From Microtetraspora malaysiensis (GTDB lineage Bacteria > Actinomycetota > Actinomycetes > Streptosporangiales > Streptosporangiaceae), in contig NZ_BBYJ01000007.1 of the NCBI RefSeq assembly GCF_001528665.1, positions 1 through 64,000 of the forward strand: a DNA stretch of 64,000 nucleotides, read 5' to 3'. Of this stretch, positions 9,214 through 17,264 are shown piece after piece. A model generated the notes under the pieces. That model worked only from the letters and a program-made list of their open reading frames with translations. It was not told the DNA's origin and made no database searches. Position numbers and translations under genes: made by a program. Position 1 is the first letter of the stretch. Each line of letters starts with the position of its first letter.

Positions 9214-9899
9214 GGCCGGACCAGCGCGTATCCGACGCCGTGGACCGTACGGACGACCTGGGGGCCGAGCTTGCGGCGCAGGGCGCGGACGTGGCTGTCC
9301 ACGGTCCGGGTGGCCGCGGCCTCGGAGAACCCCCAGATGTCCGACAGGAGCCGCTCCCGCTCGAAGACCTGGCCGGGACGCTCGGCGAGCCTTCTGAGCA
9401 GGTCGAACTCGGTCCGGGTGAGCTGTGCCTCGGCCCCGCGCACGAACACCCGCCGCTCGGCCGTGTTGATCTCCACCTCGCCGACCCGGATGACCGCGTC
9501 CTCGTGGGCGAGAACGGCCGCCCGCGCCACCCGGCGGAGTAGCGCGTGGATCCGCGCGACGAGCTCGCGCATGCTGAACGGCTTGGTGAGGTAGTCGTCC
9601 GCGCCCACGCCGAGTCCCACCAGGACGTCGGTCTCCTCGCCCAGCGCGGTCAGCATGAGGACGGGGACCGGCCGGGCCGCCTGGATGCGGCGGCACACCT
9701 CCAGACCGTCCAGACCGGGCAGCAGGCGGTCCAGCACCACCACATCGGGCTCCGCCCGGCCGTACGCCGCCAGCGCGGCCTCACCGTCGTGTACGACGCG
9801 CACGTCGAAGCCCTCGGCGGTGAGCCGGTTCCGTACGGCTGTCGCGATCGTCTCGTCGTCCTCCACCACGAGGACGCGCCGATGCTGTGAGGGACCCAT
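9210..9899 (-). CDS. OmpR/PhoB-family response regulator
   Basis: 229 residues. Receiver domain (about 8-120): acidic pocket VVEDDE, phospho-acceptor Asp57 in VVVLDRLLPG, conserved Thr in LMLTAL and Lys in DDYLTKPFSM. C-terminal winged helix (about 135-228) with LTRTEFDLLRRLAERPG, SDIWGF, RTVDSHVRALRRKLG and VRTVHGVGYALVRP, all typical of OmpR/PhoB regulators. It is the first gene of the pair and its stop overlaps the kinase start, so the two are translationally coupled. ATG 9899 has no clear ribosome-binding site. The signal sensed is unknown; the attached membrane domain of the kinase suggests an envelope cue. Confidence 0.95.
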   Translation of the reverse strand: MGPSQHRRVLVVEDDETIATAVRNRLTAEGFDVRVVHDGEAALAAYGRAEPDVVVLDRLLPGLDGLEVCRRIQAARPVPVLMLTALGEETDVLVGLGVGADDYLTKPFSMRELVARIHALLRRVARAAVLAHEDAVIRVGEVEINTAERRVFVRGAEAQLTRTEFDLLRRLAERPGQVFERERLLSDIWGFSEAAATRTVDSHVRALRRKLGPQVVRTVHGVGYALVRP

Positions 9900-10131
9900 G
9901 GCGGCAGCCTAGGACCGCCGTGTGCAGAGAGATCAGAGTCGAATGTGCAGATCCGGTGCACAGATGAGATGGGCCGGGGTTCCCCGGCGCCGGACCGATG
10001 ACCGCGTCTCGCTTTCCGCGGCGTACTCCAGCCACCCCGCGTGGTACTTCTGATCTCCTCTGGTGTGATCCCGTTCGGTGGCCGCCGTGGTCTGCGGAAC
10101 GGCCCGCGGTGCCCCCATATACCGTGAGCCG
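9900..10131. promoter_or_regulatory. Divergent intergenic region (response regulator / N-acetyltransferase)
   Basis: 232 bases between divergent genes, so promoters for both should lie here. On the plus strand TATACC (10118-10123) ends eight bases before GTG 10132, a -10-type spacing that would give a leaderless transcript. No good -35 is visible. I found no clear repeat for the response regulator. Confidence 0.45.
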
Positions 10132-10983
10132 GTGATTGAGCGATATCTCCGGCGGCTGGGGCTGAACGACACGCCGCCCAGCGTGGAGGGCCTCTTCCGG
10201 CTGCAGCGCGCTCACGTCGAGCGCGTGCCGTACGAGAACCTGGAGATCTGGCTGGGCCGCCCGACGACGGTGGATCCGATGGAGTCGGCCCTGCGGATCA
10301 TCTCGAGGAGGGGCGGCTACTGCTTCCACCTCAACGGCGCCCTCTCCCTGCTGCTCGAACGGCTGGGGTACCAGGCCACCCGGCACTACGGCGGGGTGCA
10401 GAACACGCCCGACAAGGCGCCGGGCGCCAACGGCAACCATCTCGTCCTCGTGGTCTCCGGCCTGCCGTCGGAGGACAACCCGGACGGCCGGTGGTTCGTG
10501 GACGCCGGGCTCGGCGACGGGATCCACGAGCCGATCCCTCTGGTGGAGGGCACCTACGGGCAGGGCCCCTTCCAGTACGGTCTGCGCCCGTCGGAGAGCG
10601 ACCCGGGCGGCTGGCGGTTCGAGCACGACCATCGGTGCAGCTTCACCGGCATGGACTTCCGGGCCGAGCCGACCGGGATGGACGCCTTCGCCGCGTCACA
10701 CGAGCATCTGTCGACGTCTCCGGAGTCGGGGTTCGTCCGGGCGGCCGCGATCGCCCGGCGCGACGCCACCGGGGTCGACTCCCTGACCGGGCTCGTCCTC
10801 AAGCGGATCGGCTCGGAGACCGGCTCCCCCACGACGCTCGACCGGCCGGAGGACTATTTCGCGGCGCTGGCCGACGTCTTCGGAATGACCCTCGACGACG
10901 TGTCCGCCGCCGAGCGGGACAAACTCTGGCAGCGCCTGTACACCGCGCACGAGCGCCGGCTGCACCGCGACGACCCCTCCTGA
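10132..10983 (+). CDS. nat: Arylamine N-acetyltransferase
   Basis: 283 residues from GTG 10132, matching the usual 270-290. It transfers an acyl group from acyl-CoA to arylamines or arylhydrazines. The Cys-His-Asp triad is intact: Cys64 in GGYCFHLNGAL, His103 in GNHLVLVV, Asp124 in WFVDAGLGDG. The N-terminal VERVPYENLEI motif is typical. The frame continues 18 codons upstream, but GTG 10132 begins exactly at the conserved YLRRLGL segment and has a TATACC box just upstream with no ribosome site, so I infer a leaderless message. The gene stands alone; in actinomycetes NATs serve xenobiotic or sterol-linked acyl-CoA metabolism, and a sterol-type cluster lies later in this window, though not adjacent. 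Confidence 0.92.
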   Translation: MIERYLRRLGLNDTPPSVEGLFRLQRAHVERVPYENLEIWLGRPTTVDPMESALRIISRRGGYCFHLNGALSLLLERLGYQATRHYGGVQNTPDKAPGANGNHLVLVVSGLPSEDNPDGRWFVDAGLGDGIHEPIPLVEGTYGQGPFQYGLRPSESDPGGWRFEHDHRCSFTGMDFRAEPTGMDAFAASHEHLSTSPESGFVRAAAIARRDATGVDSLTGLVLKRIGSETGSPTTLDRPEDYFAALADVFGMTLDDVSAAERDKLWQRLYTAHERRLHRDDPS

Positions 10984-11039
10984 GAGGTTTCGGCTGGTAG
11001 GGAAGGGTAGGCCCAGACAGGACCCGGAAGGAGGAGCAC

Positions 11040-11639
11040 ATGGACCGCCAGACGACGCCGGAAACGATGCGTGAACACGACGTCATCGACCTGCTACTGC
11101 GGCAGCACAGCCTCATCAGGGACCTGTTCGACGAGGTCGACAGGAGCCAGGGAGACGCCCGCACGGAGTCCTTCGCGCGACTGCTTCGCCTGCTGGCCGT
11201 ACACGAGACGGCGGAGGAGGAGATCGTGCACCCGTTCGCCCGGCGCAAGCTGGTCGACGGCGAATCGATCATCGACAGCCGACTGAAGGAGGAGCGCGAG
11301 GCCAAGGAGATGCTGTCCCGCATGGACGGCATGGACACCTCTACTTCCGAGTTCTCCCGGCAGTTGCAGATCCTGCGGGCCGCGGTGTTCGCGCACGCGG
11401 CCGCCGAGGAACGCTACGAGTTCGCCGAGCTGAGGGCCACGACGAGCCAGGCCGAGCGCCGGGCGCTGGCCGTCGGGGTCAAGGCGGCGGAGGCGCTCGC
11501 GCCCACCCACCCGCACGCCGGGGTCGAGTCCGCCGCGGCGAACCTGCTGCTCGGGCCGCCGGTAGCGATCATGGACAGGGCGCGGGACGTGATCCGCAAG
11601 GCGATGAGCAAGAAGACCACAGGCGAGAGCACCAAGTAG
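11040..11639 (+). CDS. Hemerythrin HHE domain protein
   Basis: 199 residues; start decided by GGAAGGAGG seven bases before the ATG. Residues 10-150 form the four-helix hemerythrin cation-binding bundle: metal His/Glu in EHDVIDLLLRQH, HETAEEEIVHPFA and FAHAAAEERYEFAEL. Actinobacterial members bind a di-iron or mononuclear centre and are linked to oxygen, nitric oxide or oxidative-stress sensing. The last 45 residues (LLLGPPVAIMDRARDVIRKAM) form a basic amphipathic tail, frequent in this group, that could touch membrane or nucleic acid. Cytoplasmic; followed after 69 bases by a small membrane-protein gene. Confidence 0.92.
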   Translation: MDRQTTPETMREHDVIDLLLRQHSLIRDLFDEVDRSQGDARTESFARLLRLLAVHETAEEEIVHPFARRKLVDGESIIDSRLKEEREAKEMLSRMDGMDTSTSEFSRQLQILRAAVFAHAAAEERYEFAELRATTSQAERRALAVGVKAAEALAPTHPHAGVESAAANLLLGPPVAIMDRARDVIRKAMSKKTTGESTK

Positions 11640-11708
11640 GCCACCAGGAACTCGGCCGTGTCCGCGGACGTTGTCACTGGCGACGCTCTGGACGGAAAGG
11701 CCCGGACA

Positions 11709-11900
11709 ATGTCTCCACTCGGGAAGTACTACATCGGCGCGGCGGCGGTTTCCGTGCTCTCGCTCTGGTTGCTGCCGAGCCTGATCGCCTGGCTCGTCGT
11801 GATCGGCGTTCTTGGCGGGCCGGTCGTCGCCTACTTCATGCTCGACGAGTCCCAGCGGGCTCGGCTGCGCCGGATCAGACGCCGCCAGATCGGGCGTTGA
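11709..11900 (+). CDS. Small two-helix membrane protein
   Basis: 63 residues from ATG 11709, which has GGAAAGG nine bases upstream; the frame is open to a GTG at 11658 but that start lacks support. Two hydrophobic stretches (about 8-24 and 26-42) form a likely helical hairpin, followed by a strongly basic tail (RARLRRIRRRQIGR) that would lie in the cytoplasm. I do not recognise a function. It may share a transcript with the hemerythrin gene upstream and ends before a strong hairpin. Confidence 0.7.
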   Translation: MSPLGKYYIGAAAVSVLSLWLLPSLIAWLVVIGVLGGPVVAYFMLDESQRARLRRIRRRQIGR

Positions 11901-11943
11901 CCCACGCCCGCCGAGCCGGCGGCCGCACCTGGTGAGAACACAG

Positions 11944-11978
11944 CGGCGCCCGTGACCCATCGAAGGTCACGGGCGCCG
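11944..11978. terminator. Bidirectional hairpin terminator
   Basis: A perfect 14-base stem (CGGCGCCCGTGACC with GGTCACGGGCGCCG) and a 7-base loop lie between the convergent ends of the small membrane-protein gene (plus) and the DUF3817 gene (minus). No long T-run follows, which is common in high-GC actinobacteria. Confidence 0.75.
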
Positions 11979-11996
11979 TCGCCGTTTCGGACGAGG

Positions 11997-12323
11997 TCAG
12001 GCGGCGGACGCCGCCGCCTCCATCTCGCGGCTCACCCGCAGGGTGGCCTTCTTCTCCACGACGAACGACAGGAACGGGATGGTGCCCGAGATCAGCACCA
12101 GCAGCAGGTATCCGACCGGCCAGCGCGCCTTGAGCCCCAGGTTGAGCGCGGTCAGCAGGTAGACCATGTACAGGAAGCCGTGGACCGGCCCGACGACCGC
12201 GACGAAAGTGCCGTTGTCGAACACGTACTTCGCCACCATGGCGGCGCAGAGCAGGAGGAGCATCACACCGACGATGTAGGCCATGACGCGGTACGGCTTG
12301 AGCGCTGATTGCACGACGATCAT
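11997..12323 (-). CDS. DUF3817 integral membrane protein
   Basis: 108 residues, three hydrophobic segments (about 12-32, 42-65, 75-92), with family features KPYRVMAYIVGV, HGFLYMVYLL and WPVGYLLLVLISGTIPFLSFVVE. DUF3817 proteins are small membrane proteins widespread in Actinobacteria, often next to cytochrome-oxidase assembly genes; their function is not established. ATG 12323 has AGAGG just upstream. It lies 23 bases downstream of the SURF1 gene on the same strand, so the two probably share a transcript. Confidence 0.9.
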   Translation of the reverse strand: MIVVQSALKPYRVMAYIVGVMLLLLCAAMVAKYVFDNGTFVAVVGPVHGFLYMVYLLTALNLGLKARWPVGYLLLVLISGTIPFLSFVVEKKATLRVSREMEAAASAA

Positions 12324-12346
12324 TACCTCTGCTGGGAAAACTGTCC

Positions 12347-13168
12347 TCACACGATATCCGCGACCGGCGCCGGTCCGTCCGCCGGTCCGGCCGCCCCGGA
12401 CCCGTCGGGCGACCGCTCCCCCGTCCGCGCCTCGCGTACGGCGTCGCGGACGAGGTGGTACCACATGAACACGGCGAAGATCGCGAAGATCCACCACTGC
12501 GCGGCGTAGGCCAGGTTGCGCCAGGTGAGTCCGCCGCCGACGGTGGGAGGAGGCACCGCGACCGGCTTGGCGGTGGAGGACGGGGCCGGGTCGGTCGCCA
12601 CGACGAACCCGCTGCGCAGCCTGCCGTCCGGCCACAGGTTGATCAGCTCGCTGGTGGAGACGGTGGCGACCTGGCCCGTGGGCAGGTTTCCGCTCCGCTG
12701 TACGGCGTCGGTCTGCTCGGCCGGGCGGAGCCGTCCGGTGACCGTCACCGTCCCCTCGGGCACGGCGGTCGCCGGATCCGTCGCCGTGGGGATCCAGCCC
12801 CGCACGATCGGGACGGCCGTCCCGTCGGCCAGCCGCAACGGTGTGAGGAGCCAGAAGCCGCGCCCGCTCGCGACCCGCCCGCCCGGCGCCGAGACATCGG
12901 GCTCCCGGTCGGCGACCAGGAGTTGCCCCTTGGCGTCGTAGGTTCCCTGGGCGGTCACCAGGCGCCCGGCCACGTCCGACCCGGTGTGGCCGTCCAGCCG
13001 GGCGAGTTCGGCGACGGCGACGGGCGCGGGGTCGGAGGCCGACACGGGCCTCCCGGACGCCTCGAATTCGCCGAGCTGCCAGCGTCCCAGAAAGAAGAAG
13101 GAGACCAGCACTCCGATCAGCAGCAGGTGAAGGCCCACCAGCCGGAGCGAGAACAGGGTGCGGAGCAT
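12347..13168 (-). CDS. SURF1 family cytochrome c oxidase assembly protein
   Basis: 273 residues from ATG 13168. SURF1-like proteins (Shy1) help insert heme into the aa3-type oxidase. Typical architecture: one N-terminal membrane helix (about 8-28) followed by FLGRWQLGEFE, a large outer loop (VAGRLVTAQGTYDAKGQLLV, GFWLLTPLRLADGTAVPIVRGW), and a second helix (NLAYAAQWWIFAIFAVFMWY, about 220-242). The tail is short, charged and Pro/Gly-rich. The open frame runs far upstream of 13168, but that extension is shadow sequence over the next gene. No Shine-Dalgarno is visible before the ATG. Confidence 0.92.
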   Translation of the reverse strand: MLRTLFSLRLVGLHLLLIGVLVSFFFLGRWQLGEFEASGRPVSASDPAPVAVAELARLDGHTGSDVAGRLVTAQGTYDAKGQLLVADREPDVSAPGGRVASGRGFWLLTPLRLADGTAVPIVRGWIPTATDPATAVPEGTVTVTGRLRPAEQTDAVQRSGNLPTGQVATVSTSELINLWPDGRLRSGFVVATDPAPSSTAKPVAVPPPTVGGGLTWRNLAYAAQWWIFAIFAVFMWYHLVRDAVREARTGERSPDGSGAAGPADGPAPVADIV

Positions 13169-13275
13169 GGTTAACACGCTATCCGGCGCCCACGGCGGTC
13201 CGGCACGCGTGGTCCGGCAGGCACAACCGAGCAGCGCAACCGAGCAGCCCAACCGAGCCGCACGGGCAGGAAGCG

Positions 13276-13319
13276 CGGACCGAAAGCGGGCAGAAACACG
13301 GACCGAAAGCGGGCAGAAA
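13276..13319. repeat. Short tandem repeat upstream of the SURF1 gene
   Basis: Two exact 21-base copies starting CGGACCGAAAGCGGGCAGAA are offset by 23 bases. Just before, at about 13223-13260, CAACCGAGCAGC recurs three times. This 13169-13439 stretch has no gene that I can support. Confidence 0.6.
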
Positions 13320-13439
13320 ACACGGCCGGGAGGGCGGTCGGGAGGGGTGCGTTCACTGCGTTCGATCAGCGTCCACGCCGATCGCGAAAAGCGACAAAAG
13401 GGTGCCCTGGACGCGAAGGATCTCGGTAAGGTGCCTCTC

Positions 13440-13613
13440 ATGTCCGAACCGCAGATTGACCCGGCCCAGAACACGCAGGCGTTCCGCGCCTTCGCCCGGG
13501 AGCAGGAAGTCGAAGCCGCCAAAGAGCAGCCCTCCCGGCTGCCGATCTGGATCGTCGTGGGGGTCGTCGCCGTCGCCGCGATCGCCGTCGGGGCGTACCT
13601 GCTGCTTTCCTGA
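13440..13613 (+). CDS. Small single-pass membrane protein
   Basis: 57 residues; ATG 13440 follows TAAGGTG by six bases, and the longer open frame upstream (to GTG 13158) runs through repeats and is rejected. The N-terminal half is polar (AQNTQAFRAFAREQEVEAA) and the C-terminal half is one membrane helix (IWIVVGVVAVAAIAVGAYLLL), so probably a tail-anchored protein with the N-terminus in the cytoplasm. I do not recognise a function. A hairpin terminator follows. Confidence 0.65.
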   Translation: MSEPQIDPAQNTQAFRAFAREQEVEAAKEQPSRLPIWIVVGVVAVAAIAVGAYLLLS

Positions 13614-13658
13614 TCCCGCGTCGCCGGCCGTTTCCGCCCGGTGGACATCCGCGTACCC

Positions 13659-13690
13659 GCCGCCGACGACCGCGCCCGTCGGCGGCTTTC
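13659..13690 (+). terminator. Hairpin terminator with short T-run
   Basis: GCCGCCGAC (13659-13667) pairs with GTCGGCGGC (13678-13686), followed by TTTC. It lies 45 bases after the small membrane-protein gene. Confidence 0.7.
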
Positions 13691-13740
13691 GCATGCCCGC
13701 GGCCGTACGCTCCCTGGACCGGATGCTCCCTTCGCGTTAA

Positions 13741-13759
13741 ATTGGACAATTGTTCCAAT
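13741..13759. promoter_or_regulatory. Operator-like inverted repeat before the monooxygenase gene
   Basis: ATTGGACAATTGTTCCAAT is an almost perfect palindrome (arms ATTGGA/TCCAAT around CAATTGT), AT-rich in a very GC-rich setting, 33 bases before the ATG. It looks like a TetR- or MarR-type operator; no such regulator gene is adjacent. Confidence 0.5.
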
Positions 13760-13792
13760 AGGAGCGCTTTGCCGGCACGCCGAGGGGGCCGC

Positions 13793-15232
13793 ATGGGGAT
13801 CGCGATCATCGGGGCGGGCTTCGCGGGGCTGTGCATGGCGATCAAGCTCAAGGAAGCGGGCTACCACGACTTCGTGATCCTGGAGAAGGCCGCCGACCTC
13901 GGCGGGACCTGGCGGGACAACACCTATCCGGGATGCGCCTGCGACGTGCCGTCGCCGATGTACTCGTTCTCGTTCGAGCTGAACCCCGGCTGGTCCCGGA
14001 TGTTCTCTCCGCAGGAGGAGATCTGGGCATACCTGCGCGACTGCGCCGAGAAGTACGGCCTGACACCGCATCTGCGGCTCGGCGTCGAGGTCACCGGGCT
14101 GGAGTACGACGACGACCGCAACGTGTGGCAGGTCTCCACGAGCACGGGTGAGCCGTTCACGGCCAACGCGGTCGTCTCCGGGATCGGGGCGCTGCACGTA
14201 CCGTCGTTTCCCGGCATCCCCGGAAAGTTCGCCGGTCCCGCCTTCCACTCGGCCCAGTGGGACCACTCCGTCGATCTGGCCGGGAAACGGGTGGCGGTGA
14301 TCGGGACCGGCGCGTCGGCGATCCAGTTCATCCCCCGGGTCGCCGAGGTGGCGGCCGAGCTGCGGCTGTTCCAGCGCACGCCGCCATGGATCCACCCCAA
14401 ACCGAACATCGTGTTCTCCGAGCGCGCGAAGCGGGTCCTCCGGCTGCCCGGAGCCGCGCGTACGGCCCGGAACGCGATCTACTGGCTGCTGGAATCGCGC
14501 GCGCTCGGCTTCACGATCGACCCCCGGCTGATGCGGGCCCACCGGCGCCTGGCCGAACGGCATCTCGCCCGCCAGGTGGCCGACCCCGCGCTCCGCGCCA
14601 AGCTGACCCCCGACTACACGATCGGCTGCAAGCGCATCCTGCTGTCCGACGACTTCTATCCCACGCTGACCAGGGACAACGTCGAACTCGTCACGGACGC
14701 CGTCACCGAGATCCGGGACCGCTCGATCGTCGACGCGACCGGCCGCGAGCACGAGGTCGATGTGATCGTCTACGGCACCGGCTTCAAGGTCGCCGACGCG
14801 CTGAACGAGCAGCGGATCATCGGAAGGAACGGCAGGAAGATCCAGGAAGCCTGGCAGAACGGCGTCGAGGCCTACCTCGGCATCACCGCCTCCGGCTTCC
14901 CGAACCTGTTCTTCCTGCTCGGCCCCAACACCGGACTCGGCCACAACTCGGTCGTCTTCATGATCGAGTCCCAGGTCCGGTACGTCATGGACTGCCTCCG
15001 GCTGCTGTCCAGGACCGGGGCCAAGGCGATCGACGTACGGCCCGAGGTCCAGCGGGCGTACAACGACCGCCTCCAGCGGCGGCTGGACCGGCTGGTCTGG
15101 TCCGACGGCGGGTGCACGAGCTGGTACCTGGACGAGCACGGCAGGAACCGCGCCGTCTGGCCCGGATTCAGCTTCGAGTACTGGACCCGCACCCGCCGGA
15201 TGCGTCCCGGCGCCTACGAGCTGCTCCGCTGA
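13793..15232 (+). CDS. Flavin-dependent monooxygenase, Baeyer-Villiger type
   Basis: 479 residues from ATG 13793, preceded by GAGGGGG; the frame reaches 13742 but that part overlaps the palindrome. FAD-binding GAGFAG (residues 7-12), NADPH-binding GTGASA (about 170), and the fingerprint FAGPAFHSAQW, which fits the Baeyer-Villiger FxGxxxHxxxW pattern. Further family features: LEKAADLGGTWRDNTYPG near residue 36 and FLLGPNTGLGHNSVVFMIE near 380. The enzyme should insert oxygen next to a ketone or oxidise a soft heteroatom; substrate unknown. Convergent with the gamma-glutamyltransferase gene, stops six bases apart. Confidence 0.92.
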   Translation: MGIAIIGAGFAGLCMAIKLKEAGYHDFVILEKAADLGGTWRDNTYPGCACDVPSPMYSFSFELNPGWSRMFSPQEEIWAYLRDCAEKYGLTPHLRLGVEVTGLEYDDDRNVWQVSTSTGEPFTANAVVSGIGALHVPSFPGIPGKFAGPAFHSAQWDHSVDLAGKRVAVIGTGASAIQFIPRVAEVAAELRLFQRTPPWIHPKPNIVFSERAKRVLRLPGAARTARNAIYWLLESRALGFTIDPRLMRAHRRLAERHLARQVADPALRAKLTPDYTIGCKRILLSDDFYPTLTRDNVELVTDAVTEIRDRSIVDATGREHEVDVIVYGTGFKVADALNEQRIIGRNGRKIQEAWQNGVEAYLGITASGFPNLFFLLGPNTGLGHNSVVFMIESQVRYVMDCLRLLSRTGAKAIDVRPEVQRAYNDRLQRRLDRLVWSDGGCTSWYLDEHGRNRAVWPGFSFEYWTRTRRMRPGAYELLR

Positions 15233-15238
15233 GCCCTT

Positions 15239-17122
15239 CTAGGGATTCGGTGAGAGCACCAGGGCGCTGCCGCCACCGCGGCGCACCGGCTCCGCGACCG
15301 CCTGGACCCGGCCGCCGCCCAGGAACTCCAGCCCGGTGGCGGCCCCGATCTCGGGTGTCGTGGTGAACGCGTGGCCCCGCGCGGTCAGCTCCGGACCGTA
15401 GCGCTCGACGAAGGCGGGCTCGGCCTGGGTCGCGGCAATGTTGCGCTGCGAGGCCCGGGGCGCGGCGACCGCCTCCGGCAGGGACATCCCGAGGTCGAAC
15501 CGGTTGACGAGGATCTGAAGCACGGTCGTGATGATCGTGGCGCCGCCCGGCGAGCCGACCGCGAGCAGCGGTTTGCCGTCTTTGAACACGATTGTGGGGG
15601 CCATCGACGAGCGGGGCCGCTTGCCGGGAGCGGGCAGGTTGGGGTCACCGGGAGCCGGGCCGAACGTGAAGTCGGTCAGCTGGTTGTTCAGCAGGAACCC
15701 GCGCCCGGGCACCACGATGCCGTTGCCGCCGGTCTGCTCGATGGTGATGTTGTACGCGACGACGTCGCCCCACCGGTCGGTCACGACGAGGTGCGTGGTC
15801 TCCGGCCCCTCGGGCTTCTCCCCCTGAACGCCCGTGTCCTCAACGACCTTGTCCTGAACACCCTTCTCCTGTGCCCCCTTGTCCGCGGCTCCGTCGTCCT
15901 GCGCCGGGGACGCCGCCGGGCAGGGGCCGTACGTCCCGTCGGGCGAGCCGGGCGGGGCCGGGTCCGGCAGCGCGGCCGGGCCGATGAGGCAGGCCCGCTC
16001 CTTGGCGAACCCCTCCGACAGCAGCTCGTCCAGCGGCACGTTCACGTACGCGGGGTCGCCGACGAACGCGTTCCGGTCGGCGAACGCCAGCCGCGACGCC
16101 TCCAGGTACGCGTGCAGCGGGGCGGTGGCGGTCTCCCCCGTCGCGGCCAGGATGCCGAGCGCCTCGCCGACCGTGGAGCCGCCCGAGGACGGGGGCGCCA
16201 TGCCGTACACGTCGAGCCCGTTGACCGTGACGTGTGTGGGCGGGCGCTCGACCGCACGATAGGCGCGCAGGTCGGAGAGCTCCATCAGGCCGGGCCGCAC
16301 CACGCGGGTCGAGCCCGGCGTGACCGGCGGGCGCTTCACCGTGGCGACGATCTCCGCGCCGAGCACCCCGCCGTACAGCCAGGAGGGGCCGCGCCGGCCC
16401 AGCTCACGGTACGTCGCGGCGAGGTCGGGGTTGCGCAGGACGGACCCGACGGCGGGTGGGCGCCCTCCGGGCAGGTAGATCCGGGCGGTGGAGGGGAAGT
16501 CCTTGAACCGGTCGGCGTTGTCGGCCGTCTGGTCGTGAAACGTCTGGTCGATGACGAACCCGCGCGCGGCGACCTCGATCGCGGGCTGCAGGGCGCGGCT
16601 GAGCGGGAGCGTGCCGAACCGGCGCAGCGCGAGATCCCACTGCGCGACGCTGCCGGGCACGCCGGCCGAGAGCCCGCTGGTCACCGCCTCGGCGAACGGG
16701 ATGCCTTCGAACGCGGTGGCCGTCATGGCCCGGGGCGCGGTCTCCCTGCCGTCGATCGTGGACACGGTTTTGCGCCGGGCGTCGTAGTAGACGAGGAAGC
16801 CGCCGCCGGCGAGGCCCGCCGAGTAGGGCTCGGTCACGCCGAGCGTGGCCGCCGCCGCGACGGCGGCGTCCATGGCGTTGCCGCCCTGTTTGAGGATCTT
16901 CAACGCGGCCTTGCTGGCGTCCAGATCGACGGTGGCGACCGCGCCGCCGTACCCCTCGGCGACCGGGACTTTCCCGGTCGCCCAGCCTGGTGCCGCGTAC
17001 GTGCGGACCGCTTCCGGCGTCGCCTGGGCGGGCGGGGCGACGAGGCCGGTGAGGGAAGTGACAGAGGTGGCGAGGGCGAGGGTGAGCGGCGCGAGGGCGC
17101 CGCGGCGTGCCGTGATGCGCAT
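15239..17122 (-). CDS. ggt: Gamma-glutamyltransferase (secreted)
   Basis: 627 residues; ATG has GGAGG five bases upstream. N-terminal signal peptide (basic start, hydrophobic core, cleavage near PAQA at 32-35). N-terminal nucleophile hydrolase that self-cleaves before a Thr; the predicted nucleophile is Thr442 in PETTHLVVTD, followed by GFLLNNQLTDF. Other motifs: LKQGGNAMDAAVAAA, GLAGGGFLVYYD, DGRETAPRAM, MAPPSSGGSTVGEALGIL and GSPGGATIITTVLQ. Just before the cleavage point a charged low-complexity insert (about 415-440, DKGAQEKGVQDKVVED) is unusual and may act as an exposed linker. The expected role is breakdown of glutathione-like or gamma-glutamyl peptides outside the cell. It lies 142 bases after the FMN reductase gene, separated by a strong GC palindrome. 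Confidence 0.95.
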   Translation of the reverse strand: MRITARRGALAPLTLALATSVTSLTGLVAPPAQATPEAVRTYAAPGWATGKVPVAEGYGGAVATVDLDASKAALKILKQGGNAMDAAVAAAATLGVTEPYSAGLAGGGFLVYYDARRKTVSTIDGRETAPRAMTATAFEGIPFAEAVTSGLSAGVPGSVAQWDLALRRFGTLPLSRALQPAIEVAARGFVIDQTFHDQTADNADRFKDFPSTARIYLPGGRPPAVGSVLRNPDLAATYRELGRRGPSWLYGGVLGAEIVATVKRPPVTPGSTRVVRPGLMELSDLRAYRAVERPPTHVTVNGLDVYGMAPPSSGGSTVGEALGILAATGETATAPLHAYLEASRLAFADRNAFVGDPAYVNVPLDELLSEGFAKERACLIGPAALPDPAPPGSPDGTYGPCPAASPAQDDGAADKGAQEKGVQDKVVEDTGVQGEKPEGPETTHLVVTDRWGDVVAYNITIEQTGGNGIVVPGRGFLLNNQLTDFTFGPAPGDPNLPAPGKRPRSSMAPTIVFKDGKPLLAVGSPGGATIITTVLQILVNRFDLGMSLPEAVAAPRASQRNIAATQAEPAFVERYGPELTARGHAFTTTPEIGAATGLEFLGGGRVQAVAEPVRRGGGSALVLSPNP

Positions 17123-17179
17123 GGGTGACCTCCGTAGATCACTCCAGCATGACCGAGAGGGTCAGAATGCGCCATGGCG

Positions 17180-17212
17180 GGTCCGCGTCGGGCCGGGGCC
17201 CCGGCCCGGACC
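17180..17212. terminator. Very stable GC hairpin between FMN reductase and gamma-glutamyltransferase genes
   Basis: CGGGCCGGGGCCCCGGCCCG (17189-17208) is a perfect 20-base palindrome, extended by GGTCCG/GGACC arms. It lies in the 142-base gap between two minus-strand genes and may attenuate or terminate transcription. There is no T-run. Confidence 0.45.
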
Positions 17213-17264
17213 GGGGGGAACGACCGCCCTCCCGGCCCGTGGTCCTCTGCGATCCGCTACGGGA

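Noticed and set aside
9214-9696. Upstream extension of the kinase frame across the response regulator gene
   Set aside because: Arg/Pro-rich shadow; ATG 9213 with ATGA overlap is the natural kinase start.
13169-15139. Upstream extension of the SURF1 reading frame across the monooxygenase gene
   Set aside because: SURF1 begins naturally at ATG 13168 with its membrane helix; the extension is antisense to a well-supported flavoprotein.
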